From positions 620,001 to 684,000 of the forward strand of contig CAVRTA010000004.1 of assembly GCA_963724135.1 (NCBI GenBank): a stretch of DNA of 64,000 bases, read 5' to 3'. Each line of letters begins with the position of its first letter. Within the stretch, counting starts at the first letter, position 1. Shown piece by piece: positions 44,771-54,077 of this stretch. Origin of the DNA: DATLGB01 sp963724135 (lineage in GTDB: Bacteria > Actinomycetota > Thermoleophilia > Solirubrobacterales > Solirubrobacteraceae). The translations under genes and the position numbers were made by a program. The notes under the pieces were generated by a model. The model did not search any database. It was given only the letters and a program-made list of their open reading frames with translations, and was not told the DNA's origin.

Positions 44771-46198
44771 TCAGTAGACGTCGATCCCGTGGCGCGTCAG
44801 GCCGAAGTAGTGGGTCTTAGCGGTCTCGTCGCCGACGTGCACGAACCAGGAGAGTGCCACCCCGGCGGTCTTGTCCGGGTTGGGCTCCGGGTTGGGTTCG
44901 ACCGTGAAGCTGGAGATGTGCGAGTCACGCGCGTAGGGGAAGGGCAGGCGCAGCCGGTGAAGCCTGCGCAGGGGCGCGGGTTCGCCGACGTACTCGTTCA
45001 TGTAGAGCGGGACGCGGCCCCGGCGGGGTCCCTGCGCGCGCGGCGTCGTGAGCACCAGGCGGTAGGCCACGCCCTTGACGTTCGTCCGGGCCGCCGCCAC
45101 CACGCGCTCTCCCGGAGGCGGGGGCGGGGCGTCGTTGGATCCCGTCGATCGGCCCCCGGGCCGGTCGGGCGACGAGCTGCCTGCTCCCTCTCCGCCACCG
45201 CCCACGACGAGCGACGCGCCGACCCCCCCGGCGATCAGGCCGACCGCCGCGAGCGCGAGGATCGGCGCCCTGCGCGACCGCCCGCCGGGCGGTGAAGACG
45301 GTGCGTCGGCAGGAGCGGCCGGCGCCGCATCGCCGCGCGCGACGCTGCTCTGTGGATCGGCTACCCGGCGACTCTCGGCGGCCGCGAGCGCCGCGCGGCC
45401 GAAGTCGCCGGCGGACTGGTAGCGCTCGTCGGGATCCTTCGCCATCCCGCGCGCGATGATCTCGTCGAACTCCCGGGGCACAGCGGGTTGGGCGCTTGAC
45501 GGAACGGGCGGAGGGTCGTTCACGTGCGCGAAGAGGCGCGCCATGTCGCTCGGCTTCTCATAGGGCACGCTTCCGGTCAGCAGGTGGTAGAGGACGCATG
45601 CGAGCGCGTAGACGTCGGTGCGCGCATCGACGCGGCCGCCCTCGACCTGCTCCGGCGCGATGTAGTCGACCGTGCCGACGAGCCGGCCCGTCTTCGTCAG
45701 GGCGCTCTCCGAAGCGGCGCGCTTGGACAACCCGAAGTCGGTCAGGTAGGCGTGCTCGCCGGGAGCGATGAGGATGTTGCCGGGCTTGACGTCGCGGTGG
45801 ACGAGCCCCGCACGGTGCGCCGCGTCGAGGGCCTCCGCCACCTGCGCGACGATGCTCGCGGCCTGGCGTGCCTCGAGATTGCCATGGCGCGCGATGAGCG
45901 CGCGCAGGTCCGTGCCCTCGACGTAGCGCATCGAGAGGAACAGGACGCCGTCGCTCTCGCCCGCCTCGTAGATGGGGATGACGTTCGGGTGCTCGATCGA
46001 CGCGGCCAGGCGCGACTCGCGCTTGAAGCGCGTGCGGAACTCGTCGTCTGCCGCGAATTCCGGCGCGATGACCTTCAGGGCGACGGTGCGCTCGAGCTCG
46101 GCCTGGGTCGCGCGGTAGACGACGCCCATACCGCCGCGGCCCGCGATCTCGTCAACGCGGTAGCCGGCAAGCTGGGAACCCGGCTCGAGCTCCGACAC
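44771..46198 (-). CDS. PknB-type serine/threonine protein kinase
   Basis: 475 residues. The kinase domain (about 13-270) has the Gly loop IAGRGGMGVVYRA, K42, HRDVKPGN (134-141), DFG (154-156) and the activation-loop sequence GTVDYIAPEQ. A transmembrane helix follows a Pro/Ser linker at about 311-333. The extracytoplasmic C-terminal part (about 335-475) has no PASTA repeats and is unrecognised; it may be a sensor. All catalytic residues are present, unlike the relic at 31664. Confidence 0.93.
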   Translation of the reverse strand: MSELEPGSQLAGYRVDEIAGRGGMGVVYRATQAELERTVALKVIAPEFAADDEFRTRFKRESRLAASIEHPNVIPIYEAGESDGVLFLSMRYVEGTDLRALIARHGNLEARQAASIVAQVAEALDAAHRAGLVHRDVKPGNILIAPGEHAYLTDFGLSKRAASESALTKTGRLVGTVDYIAPEQVEGGRVDARTDVYALACVLYHLLTGSVPYEKPSDMARLFAHVNDPPPVPSSAQPAVPREFDEIIARGMAKDPDERYQSAGDFGRAALAAAESRRVADPQSSVARGDAAPAAPADAPSSPPGGRSRRAPILALAAVGLIAGGVGASLVVGGGGEGAGSSSPDRPGGRSTGSNDAPPPPPGERVVAAARTNVKGVAYRLVLTTPRAQGPRRGRVPLYMNEYVGEPAPLRRLHRLRLPFPYARDSHISSFTVEPNPEPNPDKTAGVALSWFVHVGDETAKTHYFGLTRHGIDVY

Positions 46199-46336
46199 CC
46201 AGCGGTTATACCGTGCCCATCGTCGCGACGCCGGCGGATCGTCCTGCGCTCGGGGCGGTCACGGCTCCAGCATCGTCTCGTGTATGCGGACGTGCGTCAC
46301 GGCCTGATCCCTCGGCGAGGGAGGGCTTGGTCTGTC

Positions 46337-46873
46337 TTACATCAGAGGGGATGACGTAGGCGCCACGGTCGGAACGTGCCGAGCTCGGGCACCCCGATCG
46401 GCTTCGGCAGCGAGGGGTTCGAGCCAGACGACCGGGAATTCGCGGGTGGTGTATCGCCGGTACTCCTCGAGACCTGGGAAGACCGCGAGAAAACGCGGCC
46501 ACAGGCGATCGTGCTCCTCACGCGTCGCCTCACGGCTCAGGACTCGCACGCATTCGCCCGCGACGTTGATCTCCGCCTCCGGGTTGGCCTGCAGGTTCAG
46601 CCACCAGGCAGGTGGACTCTGGAGCCCCGAGTTCGAGGCGACGAGAGCGAAGGCATCGCCGTCACGCACGTAGCCGAGAGCGGTCGTGCGCCGGCTCCCG
46701 GATCGGCGGCCGATGGTGGTGAGTGCGAGGACGCGCATGCGCGGAGCGAAGAACCAGTTCCTGCGTGCCAGCCGCCCTCGCGTGAGCCGCAGCAGGAACC
46801 CGTGGACACGCGTTGCTCGCGTGGCGAACCAGCGGGGCCTGCTCAAGAGGTTGCTGACGCGGGCGATCAGCAT
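46337..46873 (-). CDS. deazaflavin (F420)-dependent nitroreductase-family protein
   Basis: 178 residues of the Ddn split-barrel family. The diagnostic core is VLALTTIGRRSGSRRTTALGY (residues about 48-68), AFALVASNSGLQSPPAWWLNL and QANPEAEINVAGE, then the closing LEEYRRYTTREFPVVWLEPL. These enzymes use coenzyme F420H2, a cofactor typical of Actinobacteria, and reduce nitro compounds, quinones or other substrates. Confidence 0.92.
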   Translation of the reverse strand: MLIARVSNLLSRPRWFATRATRVHGFLLRLTRGRLARRNWFFAPRMRVLALTTIGRRSGSRRTTALGYVRDGDAFALVASNSGLQSPPAWWLNLQANPEAEINVAGECVRVLSREATREEHDRLWPRFLAVFPGLEEYRRYTTREFPVVWLEPLAAEADRGARARHVPTVAPTSSPLM

Positions 46874-46926
46874 CGGCGCAGGCTAACGCGGCATCAGCCG
46901 GATTGAAAGAAGCCGGATCCGGCATC

Positions 46927-48351
46927 TCAGCCCGGCTGGATGTTCTTGTTGTGGCGGAAGGCGTTGTCGGGGTCGTACGTGGCCTTGACCGCGGCCAGTC
47001 GCCGGTATGTCTGATCGCCGTAGGCCTCCCGCACGCGGCCCGCGTCGTCGTCGGCGTCGAGGAAGTTGACGTAGACGCCGCCGGCGCGGTGGGGTTCGAG
47101 GGCTGCGAGGAACCGCCGCGCCCAGGCGGTCTCGGCCGCTCCGAGCTCTCGGGACTCGTCGGGGAGCCACGCGGCGTGGATGATGATGTTGTGAACCACG
47201 TCGCGACCGGCGTAGGCGGTGGCGTCGCGCGGTACCCGGCCGACGGCGCCGCCCATGTGGAACATCGCCGCGTACGACCTCGGCGAGCCCGCGGTGTAGG
47301 CGTGATCGGTGATCACGCCGATCACGTCGTCGGAGAGGCCGGCGAGGTTCGTCGCCTTCCAGTGGTAGTGCCACCCGTGGGGGACGGTGTCGTCGACGGC
47401 CCACTGGTGGGCGACGTACGGCTTGGGGGAGATCAGGTCGATCAGCGGCGACCCGAACGCGCGCAGGGCCTGCACCGCCCGCCGGCCCTCCTCGACGGCG
47501 CCCGCGTGGCAGCAGGCGACGGCGAGGGCCGGCCGCCAGTGCAGCTCCTCGGGGATGACCGGCAGCGGGGGGACCGTGCAGAGCTTGACGACGGTGCCGA
47601 GCTCGTCGGGCGCCCCGGCGGCGAAGTCCCGGTAGAAGCGCAGCACGTCGGCGGCGTCGTCGGCGGCCCAGAAGACGGGCCCGGCCAGCACCGTCGGGCC
47701 GACTGGGTGCAGGGCGAAGCGGAACGCGGTGACGACGCCGAAGTTGCCGCCGCCGCCTCGCAGCGCCCAGAACAAATCGGGATGCTCGTCGGCGGACGCC
47801 TGGACGACCTTGCCGTCGGCGGTGACCACCTCGGCGGCGAGCAGGTTGTCGACGGCGAGGCCGTGCTTGCGCATCAGGTAGCCGATGCCGCCGCCGAGGG
47901 TGAGCCCGGCGACGCCGGTGTGGCCGACGATGCCGCCGGTGGTGGCCAGGCCGTGAGCCTGCGTCTCGTGATCGACGTCGCCCCACAGCGCGCCGCCCTG
48001 CACCCAGGCCGTGCGACCTTCGGGGTCGACCAGGACGGCGCGCATCGCCGACAGGTCGACGACGAGGCCGTCGTCGCACACCGCGGCGCCGGCGACGCCG
48101 TGGCCCCCGCCCCTCACCGCGATCTCCAGGCCGTGCTCGCGCGCGATGCGCACGGCCGCGAGGACGTCGGCCACGCCCGTGCAACGAGCGATGCAGGCGG
48201 GATGGCGGTCGATCGCGCCATTCCAGATCCGGCGGGCCGCGTCGTAGCCGGGGCTGCTCGGCAGCAGCAGTTCGCCCCGGAACGACTGACGCAACGCGCC
48301 GAGCGCGCTGTCGTCCAAAGCCGCAGCGTGTGGTGTCTGGATGACGGTCAT
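46927..48351 (-). CDS. FAD-linked oxidase (berberine bridge enzyme-like)
   Basis: 474 residues from ATG 48351. The PCMH-type FAD domain shows EIAVRGGGHGVAGAAVCDDG with H84 as the likely covalent FAD ligand, GGIVGHTGVAGLTLGGGIG, where the second (Cys) attachment site of bicovalent enzymes is Thr, and LFWALRGGGGNFGVVTAFRF. The BBE C-terminal motif YVNFLDADDDAG and YDPDNAFRHNKNI closes it. Such enzymes oxidise sugars, alkaloids or polyketides with O2. It diverges from an HxlR regulator gene across a palindromic operator. The upstream in-frame extension is antisense to that regulator. Confidence 0.92.
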   Translation of the reverse strand: MTVIQTPHAAALDDSALGALRQSFRGELLLPSSPGYDAARRIWNGAIDRHPACIARCTGVADVLAAVRIAREHGLEIAVRGGGHGVAGAAVCDDGLVVDLSAMRAVLVDPEGRTAWVQGGALWGDVDHETQAHGLATTGGIVGHTGVAGLTLGGGIGYLMRKHGLAVDNLLAAEVVTADGKVVQASADEHPDLFWALRGGGGNFGVVTAFRFALHPVGPTVLAGPVFWAADDAADVLRFYRDFAAGAPDELGTVVKLCTVPPLPVIPEELHWRPALAVACCHAGAVEEGRRAVQALRAFGSPLIDLISPKPYVAHQWAVDDTVPHGWHYHWKATNLAGLSDDVIGVITDHAYTAGSPRSYAAMFHMGGAVGRVPRDATAYAGRDVVHNIIIHAAWLPDESRELGAAETAWARRFLAALEPHRAGGVYVNFLDADDDAGRVREAYGDQTYRRLAAVKATYDPDNAFRHNKNIQPG

Positions 48352-48421
48352 CTCTTCCCCCGATCGCTCGCTGGGGGCAACGTAGGCTCGAGGCTGCGCG
48401 GCGCATAGTTCTGGCTCCGAA

Positions 48422-48452
48422 CCAACCGGTTCGGATTTCGAACCGGTTGGTC
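48422..48452. promoter_or_regulatory. perfect 13-bp inverted repeat, likely HxlR operator
   Basis: ACCAACCGGTTCG (48422-48434) and its exact reverse complement (48440-48452) are separated by 5 bp in the 135-bp gap between the divergent FAD oxidase and HxlR genes. Each arm holds the palindrome AACCGGTT. HxlR proteins bind such dyads as dimers, often autoregulating and controlling the divergent gene. Confidence 0.82.
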
Positions 48453-48486
48453 GCTCCCGGCGGGTCGCGGTTAGCATGCTGGAGAG

Positions 48487-49254
48487 ATGCGCGGCTACGG
48501 GCAGTACTGCCCGGTCGCCAAGTCGAGCGAGATCCTTGGCGACCGCTGGACGCTCCTGATCGTGCGCGAGATGCTCGGCGGCGCGAGCGGCTTCAACGAG
48601 CTCCAGCGCGGCCTCCCGGGGATCTCGCGCTCGGTGCTCGCAGACCGCATGCGCGCGCTCGAGCGGTGCGAGGTCCTCGAGCGCCGGACGGGCCCCAAGG
48701 GCCGCACGCTGGAGTATCGGCTCACGCCCGCGGGCCGGGACCTCGAGCCGGTCGTGCAGGCGATCGGGGAGTGGGGTGCCACCTGGGCGTTCACGGAGCC
48801 GCGCGCCGACGAGCTCGATCCCAGCCTGTTGATCGTCTGGATGGCCCGCCACGCCGATCGCCGACGACTCCCATCCGGCCGCACCGTGGTTCAGTTCGAC
48901 TTCCGCGAGCCCAAGCGGCGTTTCTGGATGGTCCTCGAGCCGGCCGAGGTCTCGGTCTGCCTCACGCATCCGGGTTTCGACGTCGACCTGCACGTCCTCG
49001 CCGACACCGCCACGATGTACCGCATCTACCTGGGACGGGCGGAGCTGGGCGGAGCGATCCGGGCCGGCCGGCTGACGCTGAACGGCCCGCGAACGTTGCA
49101 GCGCGGATTCGGCCACTGGTTCACCTGGAGCGCGTTCGCCCCGGCCAGCCGCGCGGCGCCGGAGCGCCGCGCCGCCGCGCCACGCCTCGCCGGCCCCCAG
49201 CGCGTGCGGATCGCCGACGACCGCGATCCGCGGACCGCACGACGGCCCCTGTAA
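48487..49254 (+). CDS. HxlR-family transcriptional regulator with C-terminal extension
   Basis: 255 residues. The winged-helix HxlR domain is in the first 100 residues: YCPVAKSSEILGDRWTLLIV, MLGGASGFNELQRGLPGISR, VLADRMRALERCEVLERR and YRLTPAGRDLEPVV. The cysteine C8 of the CPV motif is the position used by redox- and aldehyde-responsive HxlR proteins. The following 150 residues (VVQFDFREPKRRFWMVLEP) form an SCP2/sterol-carrier-like domain in related proteins. Likely represses or activates the divergent FAD oxidase. Confidence 0.92.
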   Translation: MRGYGQYCPVAKSSEILGDRWTLLIVREMLGGASGFNELQRGLPGISRSVLADRMRALERCEVLERRTGPKGRTLEYRLTPAGRDLEPVVQAIGEWGATWAFTEPRADELDPSLLIVWMARHADRRRLPSGRTVVQFDFREPKRRFWMVLEPAEVSVCLTHPGFDVDLHVLADTATMYRIYLGRAELGGAIRAGRLTLNGPRTLQRGFGHWFTWSAFAPASRAAPERRAAAPRLAGPQRVRIADDRDPRTARRPL

Positions 49255-49284
49255 CTGACGCCGGCGCCCCGTACTGTTCCGCGG

Positions 49285-50946
49285 ATGGCAGACAGCGCGT
49301 CCGCGGGGGAGCGGTTGCGCGACGGCGACGCCGCGCTCGCCCGGGGGGCGTGGGACGAGGCGCGGGCGATCTTCGAGGAGGAGCTCGCGGCGGGGGAGAC
49401 CGTCGATGCGCTGGAGGGGCTGAGCTGGGCCGCCTGGTGGGTGGAGGACGTGGCGGCGTGCCTCGAGGCGCGCGAGCGCGCGTACCGGCTCAGCCGGCGC
49501 GAGGGAGACGAGCGGCGGGCGGCGATGCTCGCGATCTGGCTGGGTGACGACCATCTCATGATGCGCGGCGAGCCCGCGATCGCCAATGGCTGGTTCCAGC
49601 GCGCGGCGCGCCTGCTAGCTGGGGTGGACCCCTGTCCGGAGCACGGCTGGCTGGACGCGATCGTCGGCTACATGGCGCTGCTGGAGGGCGATCGCGCGAG
49701 GGCAAAGGAGCTCGCCGGGCGCGCGCGCGAGCAGGGGCGCCGCCTCGGCGTGGTCTCGCTGGAGATGTTCGCGCTGTCGGTGGAGGGCGTGGTGCTCGTC
49801 AACGAGGGCGACGTCGCCGTCGGAATGCGCTGTCTCGACGAGGCCACCGCTGCGGCGCTCGCGGGCGAGTACGAGCAGATCGTGCCCGCCGGCTGGACCT
49901 GCTGCCTGCTGCTCAATGCCTGCGAGCAGGTACGCGACTACGAGCGCGCCGCTGAGTGGTGCGGCAAGGTCGAGGAGTTCGGCCGCCGCAGGAGCATCAA
50001 CTTCGTCACGGGCGCGTGCCGCGCCCACTACGGCGCCGTGCTGACCTGGCAGGGGCGCTGGGCCGAGGCCGACCGGGAGCTGACGGAGGCGACGGAGTGC
50101 CTGGTCGCGGAGCGCCCCACCTGGAGCGGGCTGGGCATCGTGCGGCTCGCCGAGCTGCGGCGCCGCCAGGGCCGCGTCGACGAGGCGCTGGAGCTCCTGG
50201 GTCGCGTGGAGGGGAACGCGCTCACCCCTGTCGTCCGGGCGGAGCTCTCGATGGACCTCGGCGACCCAGCCGGCGCAGGCGACCTGCTCGAGTCGGTGCT
50301 GCGACGGACGGCACCGCAGGACCGCAGTCTGCGGGCGGCTCCTGTCGAGGCGATGATCCGCGCGCGGGCGGCGCGCGGTGAGGCCGATGCGGCGGCGCTG
50401 CTGCTCGACGAGCTGCGCACGATCGCCGAGGCGCTGGGCACGCGCCCGCTGCGCGCCTCGGTGTGCCTGTGCGAGGGGCTGGTCGCAGCCGCGGCCGGCG
50501 AGCCTGACCGCGCGCGGGATGCGCTCGAGCGGGCGGTCGAGCTGTTCGTGGCCAGCGGATCCGCGTTCGAGCTGGCGCGGGCGCGGCTCGAGCTGGCAGC
50601 GGTGCTCGCGGCCCTGGGCAGCCCGGAGGCGGCCGTGCGCGAGGCGACGCTCGGACTGGCGCGCCTGGAGGAGATCGGAGCGGTCGCGGAGGCGGCGCGA
50701 GCCCGCGAGGTGCTCCGGACGCTGGAAGCCCCGGCGCCTGCCCGGGCGAGCGATCGGCTGCTCACTCCCCGCGAGATCGAGGTCCTGCGCCTCGTCGAGG
50801 AGGGGCTCACCGACGCCGAGATCGCTGAGCGGCTGATCCTCAGCAGACACACCGTCCACCGGCACCTCCAGAACGCCTACGCGCGGCTGGGGTGCTCGTC
50901 CCGGGTCCGGGCGGTGGCCGAGGCGAACCGGCTCGAGCTGTTGTGA
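49285..50946 (+). CDS. TPR-containing LuxR-family transcriptional regulator
   Basis: 553 residues, the paralogue of the protein at 42046-43704. Helical TPR-like repeats fill the first 480 residues (ALARGAWDEARAIFEEELAA, LTWQGRWAEADRELTEATEC) and the LuxR HTH is at about 487-550: LTPREIEVLRLVEEGLTDAE, IAERLILSRHTVHRHLQNAY. No nucleotide-binding motif. Followed 102 nt later by a methyltransferase gene on the same strand. Confidence 0.88.
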   Translation: MADSASAGERLRDGDAALARGAWDEARAIFEEELAAGETVDALEGLSWAAWWVEDVAACLEARERAYRLSRREGDERRAAMLAIWLGDDHLMMRGEPAIANGWFQRAARLLAGVDPCPEHGWLDAIVGYMALLEGDRARAKELAGRAREQGRRLGVVSLEMFALSVEGVVLVNEGDVAVGMRCLDEATAAALAGEYEQIVPAGWTCCLLLNACEQVRDYERAAEWCGKVEEFGRRRSINFVTGACRAHYGAVLTWQGRWAEADRELTEATECLVAERPTWSGLGIVRLAELRRRQGRVDEALELLGRVEGNALTPVVRAELSMDLGDPAGAGDLLESVLRRTAPQDRSLRAAPVEAMIRARAARGEADAAALLLDELRTIAEALGTRPLRASVCLCEGLVAAAAGEPDRARDALERAVELFVASGSAFELARARLELAAVLAALGSPEAAVREATLGLARLEEIGAVAEAARAREVLRTLEAPAPARASDRLLTPREIEVLRLVEEGLTDAEIAERLILSRHTVHRHLQNAYARLGCSSRVRAVAEANRLELL

Positions 50947-51048
50947 AGCACGCCCATGGCCTCGACAGGCCATGCCCGAGGATGGCCTGATCAGGCGAAG
51001 ACGCCGCGTGCCCGCGCGCCCATACTCCGACGGGGGAGGAGCGACGAC

Positions 51049-51870
51049 ATGACCGATCTGCAAGAGAAGACCGACACGCGCGCCGTCTGGGCCCTCGGCG
51101 ACTACCACCGCTTCGCGAAGGAGACCGTCTGGCCGGTGGGGAAGGTCCTCGTCGAGGCGTGCGGGGTCGCGGCGGGCCAGCGCGTATTGGACGTCGCCGC
51201 CGGCACGGGCAACGTGGCGATCCGCGCGGCCGAGGCCGGGGCGCAGGTCGTGGCCTGCGACATCACACCGGAGAACTTCGCTGCCGGCCGCCGCGAGGCG
51301 CAGGCGCACGGGGTGGAGCTCGAGTGGGTGGCGGCCGACGCGGAGGCGCTGCCGTTCGAGGCCGGCGAGTTCGACGTCGTGACCTCGTCGTTCGGGGCGA
51401 TCTTCGCTCCCGACCACCGCACCGTGGCGGACGAGCTGCTGCGCGTATGCCGGCCCGGTGGCACGATCGGGATGGTCAACTTCACGCCCGAGGGTCTGAT
51501 CTCCGACTTCTTCGGGTCCCTCGCGCCCTACATGCCACCGCCGCCGCCCGGAGCGTTGCCGCCGCCGCTCTGGGGCAGCGAGGAGCATGTGCGTGACCTC
51601 TTCGGCGACCGGGTCGAGTCCCTCGAGCTCACACGCGGGCACTACGTGGAGCGGGCGGAGACCCCGCTCGCCTACCGCGAGCTCTTCAAGCAGACCTTCG
51701 GCCCCGTGGTCGCGACCTACGCGAGCCTGGCCCAGGACCCCGCGCGAGCGGAGGCGCTGGACCGGGACTTCCTGGAGTTCGCCACGCGCGCGGACAGCGG
51801 ACCGCCCGCCGGGCCCGCCGAGTACAGCTACGAATACCTGCTCGTGATCGCCCGCAGGCGCGCCGGCTAG
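51049..51870 (+). CDS. SAM-dependent class I methyltransferase
   Basis: 273 residues. The SAM motif I is VLDVAAGTGNVAIRAAEAGA (46-65); motif II is VVACDITPENFAAGRREA, the acidic AADAEALPFEAGEFDVVTSS follows, and LLRVCRPGGTIGMVNFTPEG is motif III/post. This is the UbiE-like pattern. A good ribosome binding site, GGGGGAGGAG, lies 9-18 nt before ATG 51049. The substrate is unknown. The 3' end overlaps the enolase-superfamily gene by 4 nt (CTAG). Confidence 0.9.
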   Translation: MTDLQEKTDTRAVWALGDYHRFAKETVWPVGKVLVEACGVAAGQRVLDVAAGTGNVAIRAAEAGAQVVACDITPENFAAGRREAQAHGVELEWVAADAEALPFEAGEFDVVTSSFGAIFAPDHRTVADELLRVCRPGGTIGMVNFTPEGLISDFFGSLAPYMPPPPPGALPPPLWGSEEHVRDLFGDRVESLELTRGHYVERAETPLAYRELFKQTFGPVVATYASLAQDPARAEALDRDFLEFATRADSGPPAGPAEYSYEYLLVIARRRAG

Positions 51871-52907
51871 GCGTCCGGACGGCGGCGGAAGCCGGCGGGC
51901 GCAGGGTCCGGGTCCAGCGGGCTCTCGGGCAGACCGGGGGCGGGATCGAGCGCGTTGAAGCCGGGCGGTGCGATGTCGTTCGGCCCGTCGGGTGAGAACA
52001 TGGCGGCGAGGAGCTGGATCTGCCCGCGGGCGACGCCGAGCTCCCCCATGCCGCCGCCGTAGATGCCGAGCCCGCGCTCCTCGCACGCGTGGTAGAGCGC
52101 GAACAGGTCGCGGAGGCTGCCGACGCGGGTCGGCTTGATGTTGAACGTCCGGGCGCGCACGGGAACCGCGTCAAGGTCGGCGACGGTGTGGACCGGCGCG
52201 TCGTAGGAGACGCGCTCCGCGTGCGGCTCCACGAGCGCCGCGATCTCCGGCAGGTCGTGCGGATCCTCGATCAGCGCGTCGGGGAAGGCGTCCAGGAGCC
52301 GCTCGTAGAGGCCCGGCAGCGAGTCGCGGTCGAAGTCCAGGCCGTAGTGGCCCTTGAAGTCGATGGTGTGGACGGCGCCGGTGCCGACCAGGGCGTCGAC
52401 GATCTCCGGCGTCCAGCCGACCTCCGCGTCGAGCTTGAAGCGCAGCCGCGGGTAGCGCTCCAGGCGCCGCAGGACGGTGTCCGCCGACGCGGGATCGCCG
52501 AGCCCGAGCGAGTTGACGTAGGTCACCGGCCGAGGCTCGCGACCGATCACCTCGTGCAGCGGGCGACCGGCCTGAGCCAGCGCGAGGTCGAGCGCCGCCG
52601 ACTCGAACGCCCAGTTGCGCCAGCGACGCGCCATGTCCCACTCCGGCGGGTCGTCCGGCCACTGGTCGACGCGGGCGAGGTGCGCGCAGAACTCCGCGAG
52701 CGTCCAGCGGCCGGCGAGCTCCGGCTCGGGCGACGCGTCGGACATGAACAGGGTGATGTCCTCGCCGAGGCCCTCGTGGCCCGCGCCGGTGAGCCGGACC
52801 AGCCGCGACGAATGGGCCTCGCCGAAGCCGGGTCCGGGGTCGAGCCGGCCGTAGGCGAGCGACTCCACCACGAGCGGCAACCCGCCCAGCTGCTCCCAGT
52901 GGTCCAT
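51867..52907 (-). CDS. enolase-superfamily enzyme (muconate cycloisomerase / OSBS-like)
   Basis: 346 residues from ATG 52907. The capping domain occupies about 1-115 and the barrel follows: RFKLDAEVGWTPEIVDALVG carries a catalytic Lys in place of a full KxK, IDFKGHYGLDFD and LIEDPHDLPEIA provide metal-binding acids, and FNIKPTRVGSLRDLFALYHA carries the second-face Lys. GIYGGGMGELGVARGQIQLL is the late-strand signature. Abstraction of an alpha-proton from a carboxylate is the common chemistry; the exact substrate is not clear. Confidence 0.8.
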   Translation of the reverse strand: MDHWEQLGGLPLVVESLAYGRLDPGPGFGEAHSSRLVRLTGAGHEGLGEDITLFMSDASPEPELAGRWTLAEFCAHLARVDQWPDDPPEWDMARRWRNWAFESAALDLALAQAGRPLHEVIGREPRPVTYVNSLGLGDPASADTVLRRLERYPRLRFKLDAEVGWTPEIVDALVGTGAVHTIDFKGHYGLDFDRDSLPGLYERLLDAFPDALIEDPHDLPEIAALVEPHAERVSYDAPVHTVADLDAVPVRARTFNIKPTRVGSLRDLFALYHACEERGLGIYGGGMGELGVARGQIQLLAAMFSPDGPNDIAPPGFNALDPAPGLPESPLDPDPAPAGFRRRPDA

Positions 52908-52974
52908 GCGCGTGGACGCTAGTAGCGCGGATCCAGCGGCGACGCCGGCCGTCATTTCATGCGAGGGTGCGCAG

Positions 52975-53679
52975 ATGGCGACGTTTGTGCTCGTCCATGG
53001 TGCCTGGCATGGCGCGTGGTGCTGGGAGCGGCTGGTCGGAGAGCTCGAGTCGCGCGGCCATGAGGCCACCGCGATGGACCTACCGATCGACGATCCGGCG
53101 GCGACGTTCGAAACGTACGCCGACGTCGTGGGCGCGCACGTCGCCGATGAGGCAGGACACGACGCGATCGTGGTCGGTCACTCGATGGCGGGCCCCACGA
53201 TCTCGCTCGTCCCAAGGCGCCAGCGGGTGCGCCGACTCGTGTACCTCTGTGCGGTCGTGCCAGAACCGGGGGTCAGCGTCGCGCAGCAACTGGCCGATGA
53301 AGACATCCTCGATCACGGCTATCTGGAGATCCGGGGCGAGCTCGTTGCGGACGGGTTCACCCGGTGGGCCGATGCCGCGGCAGCGCGGCAGTTCATGTAC
53401 GCGGACTGCGACGCCGCTGACACGCAAGCGGCGATCCAGCGTCTCAGGCCACAAGCCCAGTCGCCGTACGTCGTGCCGTGCCCGCTCACTGACTTCCCCG
53501 ACGTGCCGTCGACGTACATCGCTTGTGGCGAGGACAGACTCGTGAGGCCCGCATGGTCGAGGTGGGTCGCAGAGCAGCGGCTCGACGCCGACTTCATCGA
53601 GCTGCCGGGGAGCCACTCGCCGTTCTTGTCTCGTCCAGACCACCTGGCGTCGGTCCTGGACGGTCTCGTGACCGGCTGA
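52975..53679 (+). CDS. alpha/beta hydrolase (esterase / hydroxynitrile lyase-like)
   Basis: 234 residues. It opens ATFVLVHGAWHGAWCWERLV, the oxyanion region of the plant HNL/MES-like and bacterial salicylate-esterase group; the nucleophile is S70 in VVGHSMAG, the acid probably in YIACGEDRLV, and the His in LPGSHSPFLSRPDHLA. Compact cap. I start at ATG 52975 rather than the ORF opening at 52906 because the motif begins immediately. Substrate unknown. Confidence 0.88.
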   Translation: MATFVLVHGAWHGAWCWERLVGELESRGHEATAMDLPIDDPAATFETYADVVGAHVADEAGHDAIVVGHSMAGPTISLVPRRQRVRRLVYLCAVVPEPGVSVAQQLADEDILDHGYLEIRGELVADGFTRWADAAAARQFMYADCDAADTQAAIQRLRPQAQSPYVVPCPLTDFPDVPSTYIACGEDRLVRPAWSRWVAEQRLDADFIELPGSHSPFLSRPDHLASVLDGLVTG

Positions 53680-53723
53680 ACCACGGGCGCTGCCGGCGTC
53701 GCGACTTGGTCTAGGCTCCCGCC

Positions 53724-54062
53724 ATGGCTCGCGTCATCCCGCTCGAGGAGGTGCGGTACACGCCCGCGGTCGCTGTCTTCGAGGGCCATGACGAAGCGCC
53801 GGTTTCGTTCTACGTGACGGAGTTCGCGCGCGGGGAGGGCACGCCCCTGCACCTTCACCCGTATCCGGAGCTCTTTCTCGTCGAGCGCAACGCGGCCCTG
53901 TTCACCTCCGGCGACGAGGAGCTGGTCATCGAGGCCGGGAACTTCGTCCTCGTCCCGGCGAACACGCCTCACCGCTACGTCGGCGCCAGCGACGAGCCTG
54001 CTCGCGTGGTCAGCGTCCACCCGAGCGGCACCGTGCAGCAGACGAACCTTCCTCAAGACTGA
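53724..54062 (+). CDS. small cupin-domain protein
   Basis: 112 residues forming one cupin barrel: TEFARGEGTPLHLHPYPELF with two His and a Glu, and VLVPANTPHRYVGASDEPAR with the third His. Follows the hydrolase by 44 nt on the same strand. No specific function can be assigned. Confidence 0.85.
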   Translation: MARVIPLEEVRYTPAVAVFEGHDEAPVSFYVTEFARGEGTPLHLHPYPELFLVERNAALFTSGDEELVIEAGNFVLVPANTPHRYVGASDEPARVVSVHPSGTVQQTNLPQD

Positions 54063-54077
54063 GCCGGCATCGCGACC

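Noticed and set aside
48352..49554. In-frame 400-residue N-terminal extension of the FAD oxidase
   Set aside because: It crosses the operator and the divergent HxlR gene antisense; the oxidase domain begins normally at ATG 48351.
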